Part shown: positions 1 through 5,687 of the stretch, piece after piece
Layout: every line of letters begins with the position of its first letter
Numbering within the stretch: the stretch's first letter is position 1
Origin: a virus
Strand: one strand, 5' to 3'
IMG/VR virus record: IMGVR_UViG_3300031985_000009
Coordinates: 1 to 40,992 of that record
DNA: 40,992 nt
Notes under the pieces: generated by a model
The model's database searches: none
What the model was told of the DNA's origin: nothing
The model's input: the letters and a program-made list of their open reading frames with translations, nothing else
Position numbers and translations under genes: made by a program

Positions 1-262
1 AAATCCAACCCCGAGCTGTTCCATCGTGGGCCTTATGATCGTCCGGGATGTGACAGTTAGGCATCACAGCACGTGCCGCATTCATACCGCTCAAAAACAC
101 AGCTTGCAGTGCGTGCTGAAAGCTGTGACCGCTATTTACCACCGCCGTGAAAACCTCGATGGCCTCTTGCTGGATCATGGCGCTTGTCTCTGACTCAAGT
201 TGGCATTTGTCGAGTCCTCGCGGAATCTTTGCCGAGTTTGCGCGCCTCACGCTAATCTGCAT
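1..262 (-). CDS. Cassette-region hypothetical protein, runs off the left edge
   Basis: The ATG at 260-262 lies just inside the end of the preceding Cys-rich frame, and the frame stays open for 87 codons to the edge of the window. I recognise no family. Its end reads MPNCHIPDD across an attC-like site at 3-62, as expected for a cassette gene whose stop lies at or beyond its recombination site. If base 1 is joined to base 40992, the frame runs seven more codons and stops with TGA at 40970-40972, overlapping the ATG of the gene starting at 40973, giving 94 residues. Seen: the open frame and overlap. Inferred: the circular junction. Confidence 0.6.
   Translation of the reverse strand, partial: MQISVRRANSAKIPRGLDKCQLESETSAMIQQEAIEVFTAVVNSGHSFQHALQAVFLSGMNAARAVMPNCHIPDDHKAHDGTARGWI
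3..62 (-). other. attC-like recombination site 0
   Basis: Read on the minus strand, the site starts with GCCTAAC (fits RYYYAAC) and ends with GTTGGAT (fits GTTRRRY), 60 bp in all. Inside, TGTCACATC and GATGGAACA can pair at eight of nine positions. The site lies within the end of the gene at 1-262 and precedes the next gene across the presumed junction. Spacing, both 7-mers and the imperfect hairpin fit an integron attC site. It lies in a coding frame, so chance is less easily excluded than for the sites at 444-500 and 923-992. Confidence 0.45.
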
Positions 263-443
263 TTTTGTAGTCCTCGCATTTCCGTTTCCATCCCCACTCA
301 TAATCGTGGATGTGTCGCGGTTTGAAAAATCTCGGCTTGTGGCCGAGTGTGCACGTCAGCACGCAGGTTTTTCACTGCCTGCCAGTCAAGATCGCTTCTT
401 CTATGGTCTTGTGCTGGCAGGTGTCGCAGTGTTTTGCCTTCAC
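252..443 (-). pseudogene. Small Cys-rich protein with an in-frame TGA
   Basis: A GTG at 441-443, directly after the attC end GTTAGGC, opens a frame reading VKAKHCDTCQHKTIEEAI and then TGA at 372-374. The same frame continues as KTCVLTCTLGHKPRFF and further to TAG at 252-254. The joined 62-residue product has CxxC and C-x3-C pairs and the GHKPRF segment that I associate with a family of small phage zinc-ribbon-like proteins, so the halves belong together. The TGA sits where one base change would give TGG (Trp). This is most simply a nonsense mutation or sequencing error; readthrough is possible. An initiator GTG without a clear Shine-Dalgarno makes the start tentative. Confidence 0.6.
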
Positions 444-500
444 GCCTAACTCTTCAGTCCAGCGGACGCAGGGCCGGCGCCGCTGACTTCTGCGTTCGAC
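444..500 (-). other. attC site (integron cassette recombination site)
   Basis: On the minus strand it starts with GTCGAAC (R'') and ends with GTTAGGC (R'), 57 bp apart. Between them AGTCAGCGG pairs with CCGCTGGACT over nine base pairs, leaving one unpaired G on one arm, which is the extrahelical-base signature of attC sites. The stop codon TAG of the gene at 446-895 lies inside GTTAGGC. Positions 467-496 are repeated exactly at 39829-39858. This is the best-formed of the attC candidates in the window. Confidence 0.75.
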
Positions 501-895
501 GGCTTCCGCCATGCACACGCAACAGGTTCAGCCATGATCCACAGGTGCCGCATGTTCGCCACATTCACCACGTCCGTATCAGCCGGGAAAACTTCGATTG
601 CATCGGCATCGCCGTATCCGCACTCGCGTTTCAGCCGTTGCAGGTCGTCCCATGCAATCCCGTCTTGCCAGCGGTCGCCGTCCAATGATGTGCGGCAAAT
701 CGACAGTCGTACCACAGCCGGCGCGGTGGCGGCAAACTCCTGTACGAGAAAATCCCGCGAGCGCAGTACACGCAATTGCGAGGTCACTCTGGCTGCTGGC
801 CATTGCTCGCGTGGCACTTCGCGCAGCACAGCAGGTAGCTTCGCGTTGTCTCGCTCAAGCTGTCTGCGCTGCGCCCTTGTCGTTGAAATTCCCAT
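446..895 (-). CDS. Cassette-borne hypothetical protein (DUF7694-like)
   Basis: A 149-residue protein starting at ATG 893-895 behind GAAAGGAC; an in-frame ATG at 914-916 has no better signal. The N-terminus RRQLERDNAK and the central block with NRT/CRT, W-x-D-GI-x-WDDLQRLKRECG and DVVNVANMRHLW resemble a phage family I know as DUF7694, whose function is unknown. The last residues, SNAEVSGAGPASAGLKS, are translated from the attC site at 444-500 and are not family sequence; the stop is inside the attC end. The start lies about 28 bases after the upstream attC-like site (923-992), as in integron cassettes. Confidence 0.75.
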   Translation of the reverse strand: MGISTTRAQRRQLERDNAKLPAVLREVPREQWPAARVTSQLRVLRSRDFLVQEFAATAPAVVRLSICRTSLDGDRWQDGIAWDDLQRLKRECGYGDADAIEVFPADTDVVNVANMRHLWIMAEPVACAWRKPSNAEVSGAGPASAGLKS

Positions 896-922
896 CACTG
901 TCCTTTCTTCGATCAACCAGCC

Positions 923-992
923 ATCGAATCCGTCATTCCACGCGGACCTAGCGCATAAAGCCGCGCAAGGCCGGTGAATTCAGGCGTTGGGC
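923..992 (-). other. attC-like recombination site, degenerate right core
   Basis: On the minus strand it begins with GCCCAAC, a perfect R'' core, followed by GCCTGAATTCACCGG, typical of many attC left arms. It folds into a long imperfect hairpin: CAC, CGG, CCT and GCGC pair in order with GCGC, AGG, CCG and GTG, and ATT pairs with AAT. Single T, C and G bases are left unpaired on the same arm, with a TGA/GAC unpaired box. The final core is degenerate (ATTCGAT where GTTRRRY is expected). The gene at 980-1255 stops (TGA) just after the R'' core. Confidence 0.65.
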
Positions 993-1255
993 ATCATGCT
1001 CCCCGCCTTTTTCGCCGCCAGTGTTTTCAACAGCCTCTCAATTTCCGCCACATCAAAAACACTGCGCGCACTGGCGGCCAATGCATCTACCTGGAGGTTC
1101 CCCAGCCGTTCGAGTGCCGCGATGTACTCACGCTGGGCCGCAACAATCTGCCGCAACCCAATGATTTCGTCGCGCCCTTCAGCCATAGCCCACGACTCCG
1201 GCGTCTCGCCCTTGTGCAGCATGGCGTATCCGTGCAGCCGATCCACAATATCCAT
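980..1255 (-). CDS. Cassette-borne small hypothetical protein
   Basis: I place the start at ATG 1253-1255 (MDIVDRLHGYAML, 91 residues). An upstream in-frame ATG at 1328-1330 would add 25 residues but translates the attC-like site at 1270-1360. The body is helical, with GRDEIIGLRQIVAAQREYIA and VAEIERLLKTLAA, resembling small phage coiled-coil proteins that begin with an I-x-RL helix; no function is known to me. It ends KKAGSMMPNA and stops in the attC R'' core, the same way its neighbours end. The start lies about 15 bases after the preceding attC end. Confidence 0.65.
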   Translation of the reverse strand: MDIVDRLHGYAMLHKGETPESWAMAEGRDEIIGLRQIVAAQREYIAALERLGNLQVDALAASARSVFDVAEIERLLKTLAAKKAGSMMPNA

Positions 1256-1269
1256 ATCGGCCGCATCAA

Positions 1270-1360
1270 GCCCAACAAGCGGGTCAATCGGGACCGGCGA
1301 ACAGCCGGCTTTGGTCTTGGCTGAGATCATCGCGCCGGCCCCTTACCCTGGACGTTAGAC
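1270..1360 (-). other. attC-like recombination site
   Basis: On the minus strand it begins GTCTAAC (1354-1360) and ends GTTGGGC (1270-1276), both perfect core matches, 91 bp overall. GGGGCCGGCG pairs with CGCCGGTCCC over ten positions with one G-T wobble, and outside it GGGT pairs with ACCC. It separates the 21-codon remnant at 1327-1392 from the gene starting at 1255. Length, cores and hairpin fit an attC site. Overlap with a possible upstream start of the next gene is the main ambiguity. Confidence 0.55.
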
Positions 1361-1392
1361 GCCATCATCGCCAGTCGCAGCAGTTCGTCCAT
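1327..1392 (-). pseudogene. 21-codon remnant of a methyltransferase-like cassette gene tail
   Basis: The ATG at 1390-1392 sits behind GGAGAGTAATC, overlapping the end of the DUF1367 gene, and encodes MDELLRLAMMASNVQGKGP before TGA at 1327-1329. Its first half matches the C-terminus of the gene at 39796-40446 (RDELLRLAMMAHNAEVSG), and the two DNA stretches align at about 1362-1391 and 39860-39889. It therefore looks like the last residues of that gene family left with its attC core (GTCTAAC) after the body was lost, and then given a ribosome site by its neighbour. It may still be translated but is unlikely to be functional. Confidence 0.6.
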
Positions 1393-1394
1393 GA

Positions 1395-1865
1395 TTACTC
1401 TCCAAACTCCGCAAGAACCGTGTCCACTATGCCCATGGCCGCGTGATCGTCCAGGTGTGGCCAGAGGAACCGCGTGGCGTATTGGGTGCGCATAAAGCCG
1501 ATGATGGCGTGCGCCACAGGCTCGAAATCGGCCTGGTCCAGCGCCGAGAAATTGATGCTCTTCGGCAATGCCACGGGCTTACCCTTAGGGCCAGGCACCA
1601 GGTCCGCATGCCCGGCGCCGACCTTGAGCCAGGATAGCAGGTGCTCAACGTCCTGGAACTGTTCCTGCGCCGCCAGCAGGTGATCGAGCATGGCGAAGAA
1701 GCGTCGGTGATACGGCCCGCTGCGCGGTTCCTGCCACGAGAACAGGATCGATTCGTCGCCGAGGCTATCGACACGACGGCGGAACTTCGCATAGGCCTTC
1801 CGGTCGCGCTCGCTCAACCCCTCGAGCTTGCCGGTTTCGCCGCGGTGCAGGATAACGGTTGGCAT
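1395..1865 (-). CDS. DUF1367 family phage protein
   Basis: A 156-residue protein. I chose the ATG at 1863-1865 because GAGGAACCAAG precedes it; an ATG at 1907 would add 14 unrelated residues. Features matching DUF1367 (a phage family without an assigned activity, usually beside replication genes) are FRRRVDSLGDESILFSW, the GPYHRRFFAMLDHLL segment, the middle KPVALPKSINF and the terminal helix ending TVLAEFGE. It lies 48 bases after the helicase gene in the same operon and marks the boundary with the cassette-like region. Confidence 0.75.
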   Translation of the reverse strand: MPTVILHRGETGKLEGLSERDRKAYAKFRRRVDSLGDESILFSWQEPRSGPYHRRFFAMLDHLLAAQEQFQDVEHLLSWLKVGAGHADLVPGPKGKPVALPKSINFSALDQADFEPVAHAIIGFMRTQYATRFLWPHLDDHAAMGIVDTVLAEFGE

Positions 1866-1913
1866 CTTGGTTCCTCTAGCGCAGGCGGGCTGTGGCGCGT
1901 TCGGCATGGGCCG

Positions 1914-3221
1914 TCATGCCGCGACTCCATAGCCGGAATAGGTTGCCGGCGCGTGCTCGGCGAACCGCATGATTTCGGGCCGCCATACCAGCATGCAGGC
2001 GCCCGTTTCGCCATTGCGGTTTTTGTCGATGATGATTTCGGCCTCCTCTGCCGGCCGGCCGTCCGTGTCCTCGCGGTGTATCAGCATCACCACGTCGGCA
2101 TCCTGCTCCACGGCGCCGGACTCACGAATGTCCGACATTCGCGGCCTCCGGCCGGCCGCATCGCGGTTGAGTTGCGCCAGCACCACGACCGCGATGTCGA
2201 ATTCCTTGGCGATCGCCTTGAGGCCGGCAGACATGGCGGCGACCTGCTGCTCGCGGCTATCGACCTTCGGCGGCTGCATCAGTTGCAGGTAGTCCACCAC
2301 GATCATGTCCAGCCCCGTGGTGCGTTTCTGCCGGCTCACCATCGCCCGAAGCATCGGGATGGACACGGCCGACGCATCGGACAGATACAGCCCGCGCTCG
2401 CCGAGCCGGCCGAGCTGGGCCGTCATGGCCCGCCAATCGTGGTCCGACAATTCGGCGCGCAGCATGGACTGCGCCGATACGCCGCCCTCCATCGCCAGGA
2501 TGCGCAGGCCGATCTGCCACAGCGGCATCTCGATGCTGACGAAAGCGACCCGGTGATCATGGTGGACCGCACCCAGGGCAAGCGTCAGGCCCAGCGCCGT
2601 TTTGCCCTGGCTTGGGCGGGCCGCCACCACGTTCAGCGATCCGCGCAGGAAGCCACCGCCGGTCATGGAGTCCAGGCGCCGCAGCCCCGTCTGCACGGTC
2701 TTCACCGTGCCTGTCTGGCGCGCGTCGATGTAGTCGATTGCCTGCATCAGCGCGTCAGACACCGGCACCAGGTCGGCCGTCTGCCGTTTGGCGACCGAGA
2801 GCTTGTGGATGCGCGTTTCGGCTTCCAGGGCGAGTGTGTCCGCATCCGCGCCTGGCTGCTCGCATTTCTGCGCCACGTCGCGGCACAGGGCACCCAGGTG
2901 GCGGATGGATGCCCGATCCCGCACCAGCCCGGCATAGCGCTCGACGTTCGCAGCGCTTGGCGTGGACATCTGAATTTCGGTGATGGCGGCCAGCCCGCCG
3001 ACCGCATCGAGGCGTCCATCGCGCTCCAGCCGCTCGGCGACGGTCAGCGCATCGACCGGCTCACCGGCCTGCGCCATGGCGTCAATGGCCTGCCAGATGA
3101 GGCGATGGGCGCGGCTCTCGAAATCAATGGCGGCGATCCGATGAGCCACCCGGTCGTATGCCGCCGGCTCGATCAGACACGCGCCGATTACGGCGATTTC
3201 CCATTCACCACGCTGCGACAT
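1914..3221 (-). CDS. dnaB: Replicative DNA helicase, DnaB type
   Basis: A 435-residue hexameric helicase that would unwind the phage fork. The N-terminal domain (about 1-100) has the usual E-x-A-V-IGACL start; the RecA-like domain begins near residue 170. Visible motifs are the Walker A ARPSQGKTALGL, the VSIEMP motif, the Walker B region IVVDYLQLM, the LNR block and the DIRESGAVEQDADVV motif. The start at 3219-3221 is preceded by GGAGGTGCGCC and overlaps the end of the upstream replication gene by 17 bases. The pairing of an O-like initiator with its own helicase means the phage need not recruit the host DnaB through a loader such as lambda P. Confidence 0.95.
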   Translation of the reverse strand: MSQRGEWEIAVIGACLIEPAAYDRVAHRIAAIDFESRAHRLIWQAIDAMAQAGEPVDALTVAERLERDGRLDAVGGLAAITEIQMSTPSAANVERYAGLVRDRASIRHLGALCRDVAQKCEQPGADADTLALEAETRIHKLSVAKRQTADLVPVSDALMQAIDYIDARQTGTVKTVQTGLRRLDSMTGGGFLRGSLNVVAARPSQGKTALGLTLALGAVHHDHRVAFVSIEMPLWQIGLRILAMEGGVSAQSMLRAELSDHDWRAMTAQLGRLGERGLYLSDASAVSIPMLRAMVSRQKRTTGLDMIVVDYLQLMQPPKVDSREQQVAAMSAGLKAIAKEFDIAVVVLAQLNRDAAGRRPRMSDIRESGAVEQDADVVMLIHREDTDGRPAEEAEIIIDKNRNGETGACMLVWRPEIMRFAEHAPATYSGYGVAA

Positions 3222-3978
3222 GGCGCACCTCCATGGTTGTCTGTTGCGGCAGCGGCACGATGCGCGGCGCTTTGGGCTCGTGCTCGCCGCAGAACCATCG
3301 GCCGGCACGCATGACGACCCCCTGGGCGCCGCAGTGGCAGGTTTTCGGCGCGGTCGCCGCACCATGCTGCATGGTCTGGGCGGCGTGCTGAATTGCGGGT
3401 TTCTCCCGGCGTACCCAGTTGCGCCAGGTGGCGAACCAATCGAGCTTCACTGCCCCGCTTCCGGCTTTTGCCCGCCAGTAATCGGCAAACGAGTCGGCGA
3501 CCTTGCCGGCATGTTCCGGCCCCCATGTTGGTTGCTCGCGCATTGCCCACGCCCTCCATTCGGTTGGCAATTCCCAGTCGCTCGGCAGGCGCGTGCCGCG
3601 CACATCGCGCGCTCTCTGACGGTTAACTGACGGTTCAACTGATGGTTCACTTACGGTTATGGGTGAACATGGTTCGGGGGGGTGGTGAACATGGTTCGGG
3701 GGTGCATCCTGTTCGGGGGTGAACATGGTTCGGTGGTTTACGTGGTAAACCGTGCTTCGTCCGACACGCATGTCGCGTGTCAGAAGGCCCATTTTTTCCA
3801 GAGCGCTGACCTGTTTCTGGACGCCGCGCTCTGTCATGCTGCTTTTCCTGGCGAGCGTCGGAATGGACGGGTAGCACTCGCCCTGGTCATTGGCGCTGTC
3901 GCACAACGCAAGCAACACAATCTTCTGCGCATGGCCGATTTCGAGGCCCCATGCCAATGTCGTCAAAGCAATGCTCAT
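3205..3978 (-). CDS. Winged-helix phage replication protein (O-like)
   Basis: A 257-residue protein. The N-terminal third is a winged-helix DNA-binding domain (KIVLLALCDSAND, YPSIPTLARKSSM, QKQVSALEKMGLL), as in phage replication initiators. Residues 80-120 form a low-complexity linker encoded by tandem repeats (3663-3733) that look like origin iterons. The middle resembles helicase-recruiting proteins (WPTEW-like helix, DYWRAKAGSGAVKLDWFATW), and the C-terminus has a CHCG...C-G-EH zinc-type cluster. An ATGA overlap links it to the gene upstream and a 17-base overlap to dnaB. The role as initiator is inferred from context plus fold. Confidence 0.75.
   Translation of the reverse strand: MSIALTTLAWGLEIGHAQKIVLLALCDSANDQGECYPSIPTLARKSSMTERGVQKQVSALEKMGLLTRDMRVGRSTVYHVNHRTMFTPEQDAPPNHVHHPPEPCSPITVSEPSVEPSVNRQRARDVRGTRLPSDWELPTEWRAWAMREQPTWGPEHAGKVADSFADYWRAKAGSGAVKLDWFATWRNWVRREKPAIQHAAQTMQHGAATAPKTCHCGAQGVVMRAGRWFCGEHEPKAPRIVPLPQQTTMEVRHVAAW
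3663..3733. repeat. Iteron-like direct repeats, candidate replication origin
   Basis: Three exact copies of GTGAACATGGTTCGG occur at 3663-3677, 3685-3699 and 3719-3733, with a fourth degenerate copy (10 of 15 identical) at 3702-3716. Copy starts are spaced 22, 17 and 17 bases. They lie inside the O-like replication gene between its winged-helix domain and its C-terminal part, as the iterons of lambda lie inside gene O. The role as origin is inferred. Confidence 0.65.
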
Positions 3979-4154
3979 GAGGCTCTCCGTTTCAACTGTT
4001 CCATCATCTCCACCATTTCCCGGCTGCGGCCACGGATCAGGCCTGTCATGACGCGACAGTGGAACCGCGCCTCGGCTCGGTTGCCGGCGGCCCAGGCATC
4101 GCGCATGAGCGCGCTGTAGCGCTCAATCTCACGTTCGCGGTCTGCGTCGTTCAT
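3975..4154 (-). CDS. Small hypothetical protein of the replication operon
   Basis: A 59-residue frame starting at ATG 4152-4154 (MNDADREREIERYSALMRD) and ending in an ATGA overlap with the O-like gene. Its own start overlaps the stop of the preceding gene by ATGA. The sequence is charged and helical (AGNRAEARFHCRVMTGLIRG); no family recognised. The double overlap and the absence of any other frame here make it a probable gene, translated by coupling between its neighbours. Confidence 0.7.
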   Translation of the reverse strand: MNDADREREIERYSALMRDAWAAGNRAEARFHCRVMTGLIRGRSREMVEMMEQLKRRAS

Positions 4155-4381
4155 TCGTTATCCCTTACCGGCGCAAGGCCGGTTACGTTAGTGTTCTCCC
4201 ACTGGCGCCGCATCTCATTCTCCAGCGCCGCCCTACGCCGCACCCTGGCCGGCACTGCCAGTTCCTGGCGCCGTTGCGCCAGCGGCATGCGCAGCAGCAT
4301 CGCCGCCTCGCAGGCCAGGCGGTATTCCGGCCCCCAGGTCGGATCGCCCTCGTTCTCGCGGCCGACCGAGCAGTGGTTCAT
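4151..4381 (-). CDS. Small hypothetical protein
   Basis: A 76-residue protein. The helical segment CEAAMLLRMPLAQRRQEL followed by a basic RVRRRAALENEMRRQW resembles small phage proteins in which the same C-E-x-R/A helix precedes a Q-R-R turn; function unknown. It overlaps both neighbours by ATGA and belongs to the leftward replication operon. Confidence 0.65.
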   Translation of the reverse strand: MNHCSVGRENEGDPTWGPEYRLACEAAMLLRMPLAQRRQELAVPARVRRRAALENEMRRQWENTNVTGLAPVRDNE

Positions 4382-4839
4382 GGCTTTTTGGGCCGCCGCC
4401 GATAGACCGTCTTGCCGTCCAGCACAAGCGTTTCAGCGCCGCCACTGTTACGGGAGGCATGCACGCGCCAGGCATGGTGGCCGAAGACGATCCTGAGGTG
4501 CTCGCAGCGGCGAGCCTGCCTTTGCGCATTCGTCAGAGGCGCCGGCGGCAAAGCGTCGCGCGCGTCGTCAGTACGGAACCAGTACAACGCTTGTGGTATT
4601 GCGCCAGTCCTGCGGTATCCGGCAATTCGCAGGATGCCGGCGGCATGCAGTTTGTTGAGCGCGCCCTTGGCCACGCCACGGGCGCAGAAGCAGGCCGCGG
4701 AAAGTTCCGCGTCGCTATACCGGCCGGGGTTGGCCTCCAGGTATTCGAGGATGCGCCGCATCGCCGGGGCCATGCGTTGGCGGATGCGCCAGTCGATGCG
4801 CCAGCCTTCTGCCGTGCGGAAGTGTGTGTGTTCGGCCAT
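4378..4839 (-). CDS. Winged-helix hypothetical protein
   Basis: A 153-residue protein with a probable winged-helix DNA-binding fold in its first 90 residues: MRRILEYLEANPGRYSDAE, then ACFCARGVAKGALNKLHAAG (recognition region) and a wing reading AGYRRTGAIPQALYWF. The C-terminal part is basic (QRQARRCEHLRIVFGHHAW, RRRPKKP). It lies between the Cro-like gene and the replication genes, so it could be a second regulator or an accessory replication protein; the sequence does not decide which. Confidence 0.65.
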   Translation of the reverse strand: MAEHTHFRTAEGWRIDWRIRQRMAPAMRRILEYLEANPGRYSDAELSAACFCARGVAKGALNKLHAAGILRIAGYRRTGAIPQALYWFRTDDARDALPPAPLTNAQRQARRCEHLRIVFGHHAWRVHASRNSGGAETLVLDGKTVYRRRPKKP

Positions 4840-4842
4840 GGG

Positions 4843-5058
4843 CTATTTGGCTTTGGCAGCCATCGGCCGACACCAGCCGCGCGGGATGCCACGGTCGGCA
4901 CGCAGGACGCCGAGCGTAGCCTCCTCGATGCGCAGCTGGGAGAGCGCCGGGATGCGGTTCGCGGTGAACCACAGGGACACCGACGGCTCGGACACGCCGA
5001 TTGCGCGGGCAAGAGCCCGCTGTGAGCCGAAATGGTGGAGGCATTGGAGTGGGGTCAT
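4843..5058 (-). CDS. Cro/YdaS-like HTH regulator
   Basis: A 71-residue protein that is mostly one helix-turn-helix domain: QRALARAIGVSEPSVSLWF, followed by NRIPALSQLRIEEAT, the arrangement of Cro and YdaS proteins. It is the first gene of the leftward replication operon and faces the rightward early operon, the position of Cro in lambdoid phages. Its ATG (5056-5058) lies six bases after a TAATCT -10 element, so the mRNA probably begins at or next to the start codon. No CI partner is present in the window. Confidence 0.8.
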   Translation of the reverse strand: MTPLQCLHHFGSQRALARAIGVSEPSVSLWFTANRIPALSQLRIEEATLGVLRADRGIPRGWCRPMAAKAK

Positions 5059-5064
5059 GCGGCC

Positions 5065-5093
5065 AGATTAGGCACACAAAACCGACGTGTCAA
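5065..5093 (-). promoter_or_regulatory. Leftward early promoter, leaderless for the Cro-like gene
   Basis: On the minus strand TTGACA (5088-5093), a 17-base spacer and TAATCT (5065-5070) form a near-consensus sigma70 promoter. Transcription would start about at the A of the ATG at 5058, so the message would lack a ribosome binding site. The element overlaps a TTAGGCA half-site shared with the operator of the rightward promoter. Confidence 0.75.
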
Positions 5094-5130
5094 GTATCCC
5101 AGCGTCGAAAAAAATTTTTTCGCAAACCCA

Positions 5131-5158
5131 TTGACTTCCGCTTTAGGCATCCTAAAAT
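5131..5158 (+). promoter_or_regulatory. Rightward early promoter with palindromic operator
   Basis: TTGACT (5131-5136), a 16-base spacer and TAAAAT (5153-5158) form a sigma70 promoter for the rightward early genes. A perfect palindrome, TTTAGG-CAT-CCTAAA (5142-5156), lies across the spacer and the -10 element and is the likely operator for the Cro-like regulator. Just upstream (5106-5121) an A-tract meets a T-tract, which would bend the DNA between the divergent promoters. Confidence 0.7.
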
Positions 5159-5331
5159 TGAGTCATCCGTCAGATGGACGGGCGGGTTGACAGGACCACC
5201 GGAAAGACGGGGGCCTGGGTCACTTACAGCCGAGCGTAGCGGTAGGCGTCATGGAACCCAGGAAGCGAGGACGCCGGGCGAACTAACAGGCGTGACAGCC
5301 GGAGAGACGGCCCCAACCAAAGGAGCAGGCA
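5159..5331 (+). other. Untranslated leader of the rightward early operon
   Basis: About 170 bases without a convincing gene. It holds a distant perfect dyad, CCTGGGT (5214-5220) with ACCCAGG (5256-5262), that could close a stem in the RNA. Two very short frames (5174-5239 and 5251-5286) lack ribosome sites. The leader ends in AAAGGAGCAGGCA ahead of the first gene. An antitermination or attenuation role is possible but not shown. Confidence 0.4.
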
Positions 5332-5523
5332 ATGTCGGAAATCATCAACGCGATCTGGGAATTGAGGACCATCTTCGTGTTCCTCGTCGGCGTCACTGCC
5401 GGCCTGGTGATCGCCACCATTCTGGTGGCGGCCCGGAAAAACGAGGAGGAAGACGGCCCGCCAACCATCCTCATTCTCCCGCCGGATGAGGCGCACCAGG
5501 CGGAAGTTCGGAGGCAGCCATGA
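5332..5523 (+). CDS. Small single-span membrane protein
   Basis: A 63-residue protein with a strong ribosome site (AAAGGAG). After a short N-terminal helix it has one hydrophobic span, IFVFLVGVTAGLVIATILV, followed by an acidic stretch (ARKNEEEDGPP) and a Pro-rich tail. It is the first gene after the rightward promoter. Function not recognised. The stop overlaps the next ATG by ATGA. Confidence 0.65.
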   Translation: MSEIINAIWELRTIFVFLVGVTAGLVIATILVAARKNEEEDGPPTILILPPDEAHQAEVRRQP

Positions 5524-5687
5524 ACTCGAACTGGACGTTGAGGTTCCCGCGCACCGGGCGCGAGGCATTTGGGCACGAGGTACGTTTTGAGCGCCGGCGC
5601 AGCCCTGAGTGGTTGGTGGGCGCGTGCGTCGCCATGCTGTATGCGTTCGTCGCCGGCCTGGTGGTGGGTGGGGCGATCCCATGGTAA
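5520..5687 (+). CDS. Small membrane protein
   Basis: A 55-residue frame starting in an ATGA overlap at 5520. A basic N-terminal half (FRRRSPEW-like, with VRFERRRSPEW) is followed by a single hydrophobic span, LVGACVAMLYAFVAGLVVGG. No family recognised. Coupled starts on both sides and a position between two early genes support it as real. Confidence 0.55.
   Translation: MNSNWTLRFPRTGREAFGHEVRFERRRSPEWLVGACVAMLYAFVAGLVVGGAIPW

Noticed and set aside
1641-3314. Long plus-strand frame opposite dnaB (557 codons)
   Set aside because: It mirrors the helicase gene in GC-rich DNA, is rich in Arg, His and Gln, and has no protein features.
3663-3733. CRISPR-like repeats
   Set aside because: Units are 15 bp and spacers only 2 to 7 bases within a coding gene; iterons explain them better.
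5174-5286. Two short frames in the early leader
   Set aside because: No ribosome binding sites and low-complexity basic products; treated as leader RNA.
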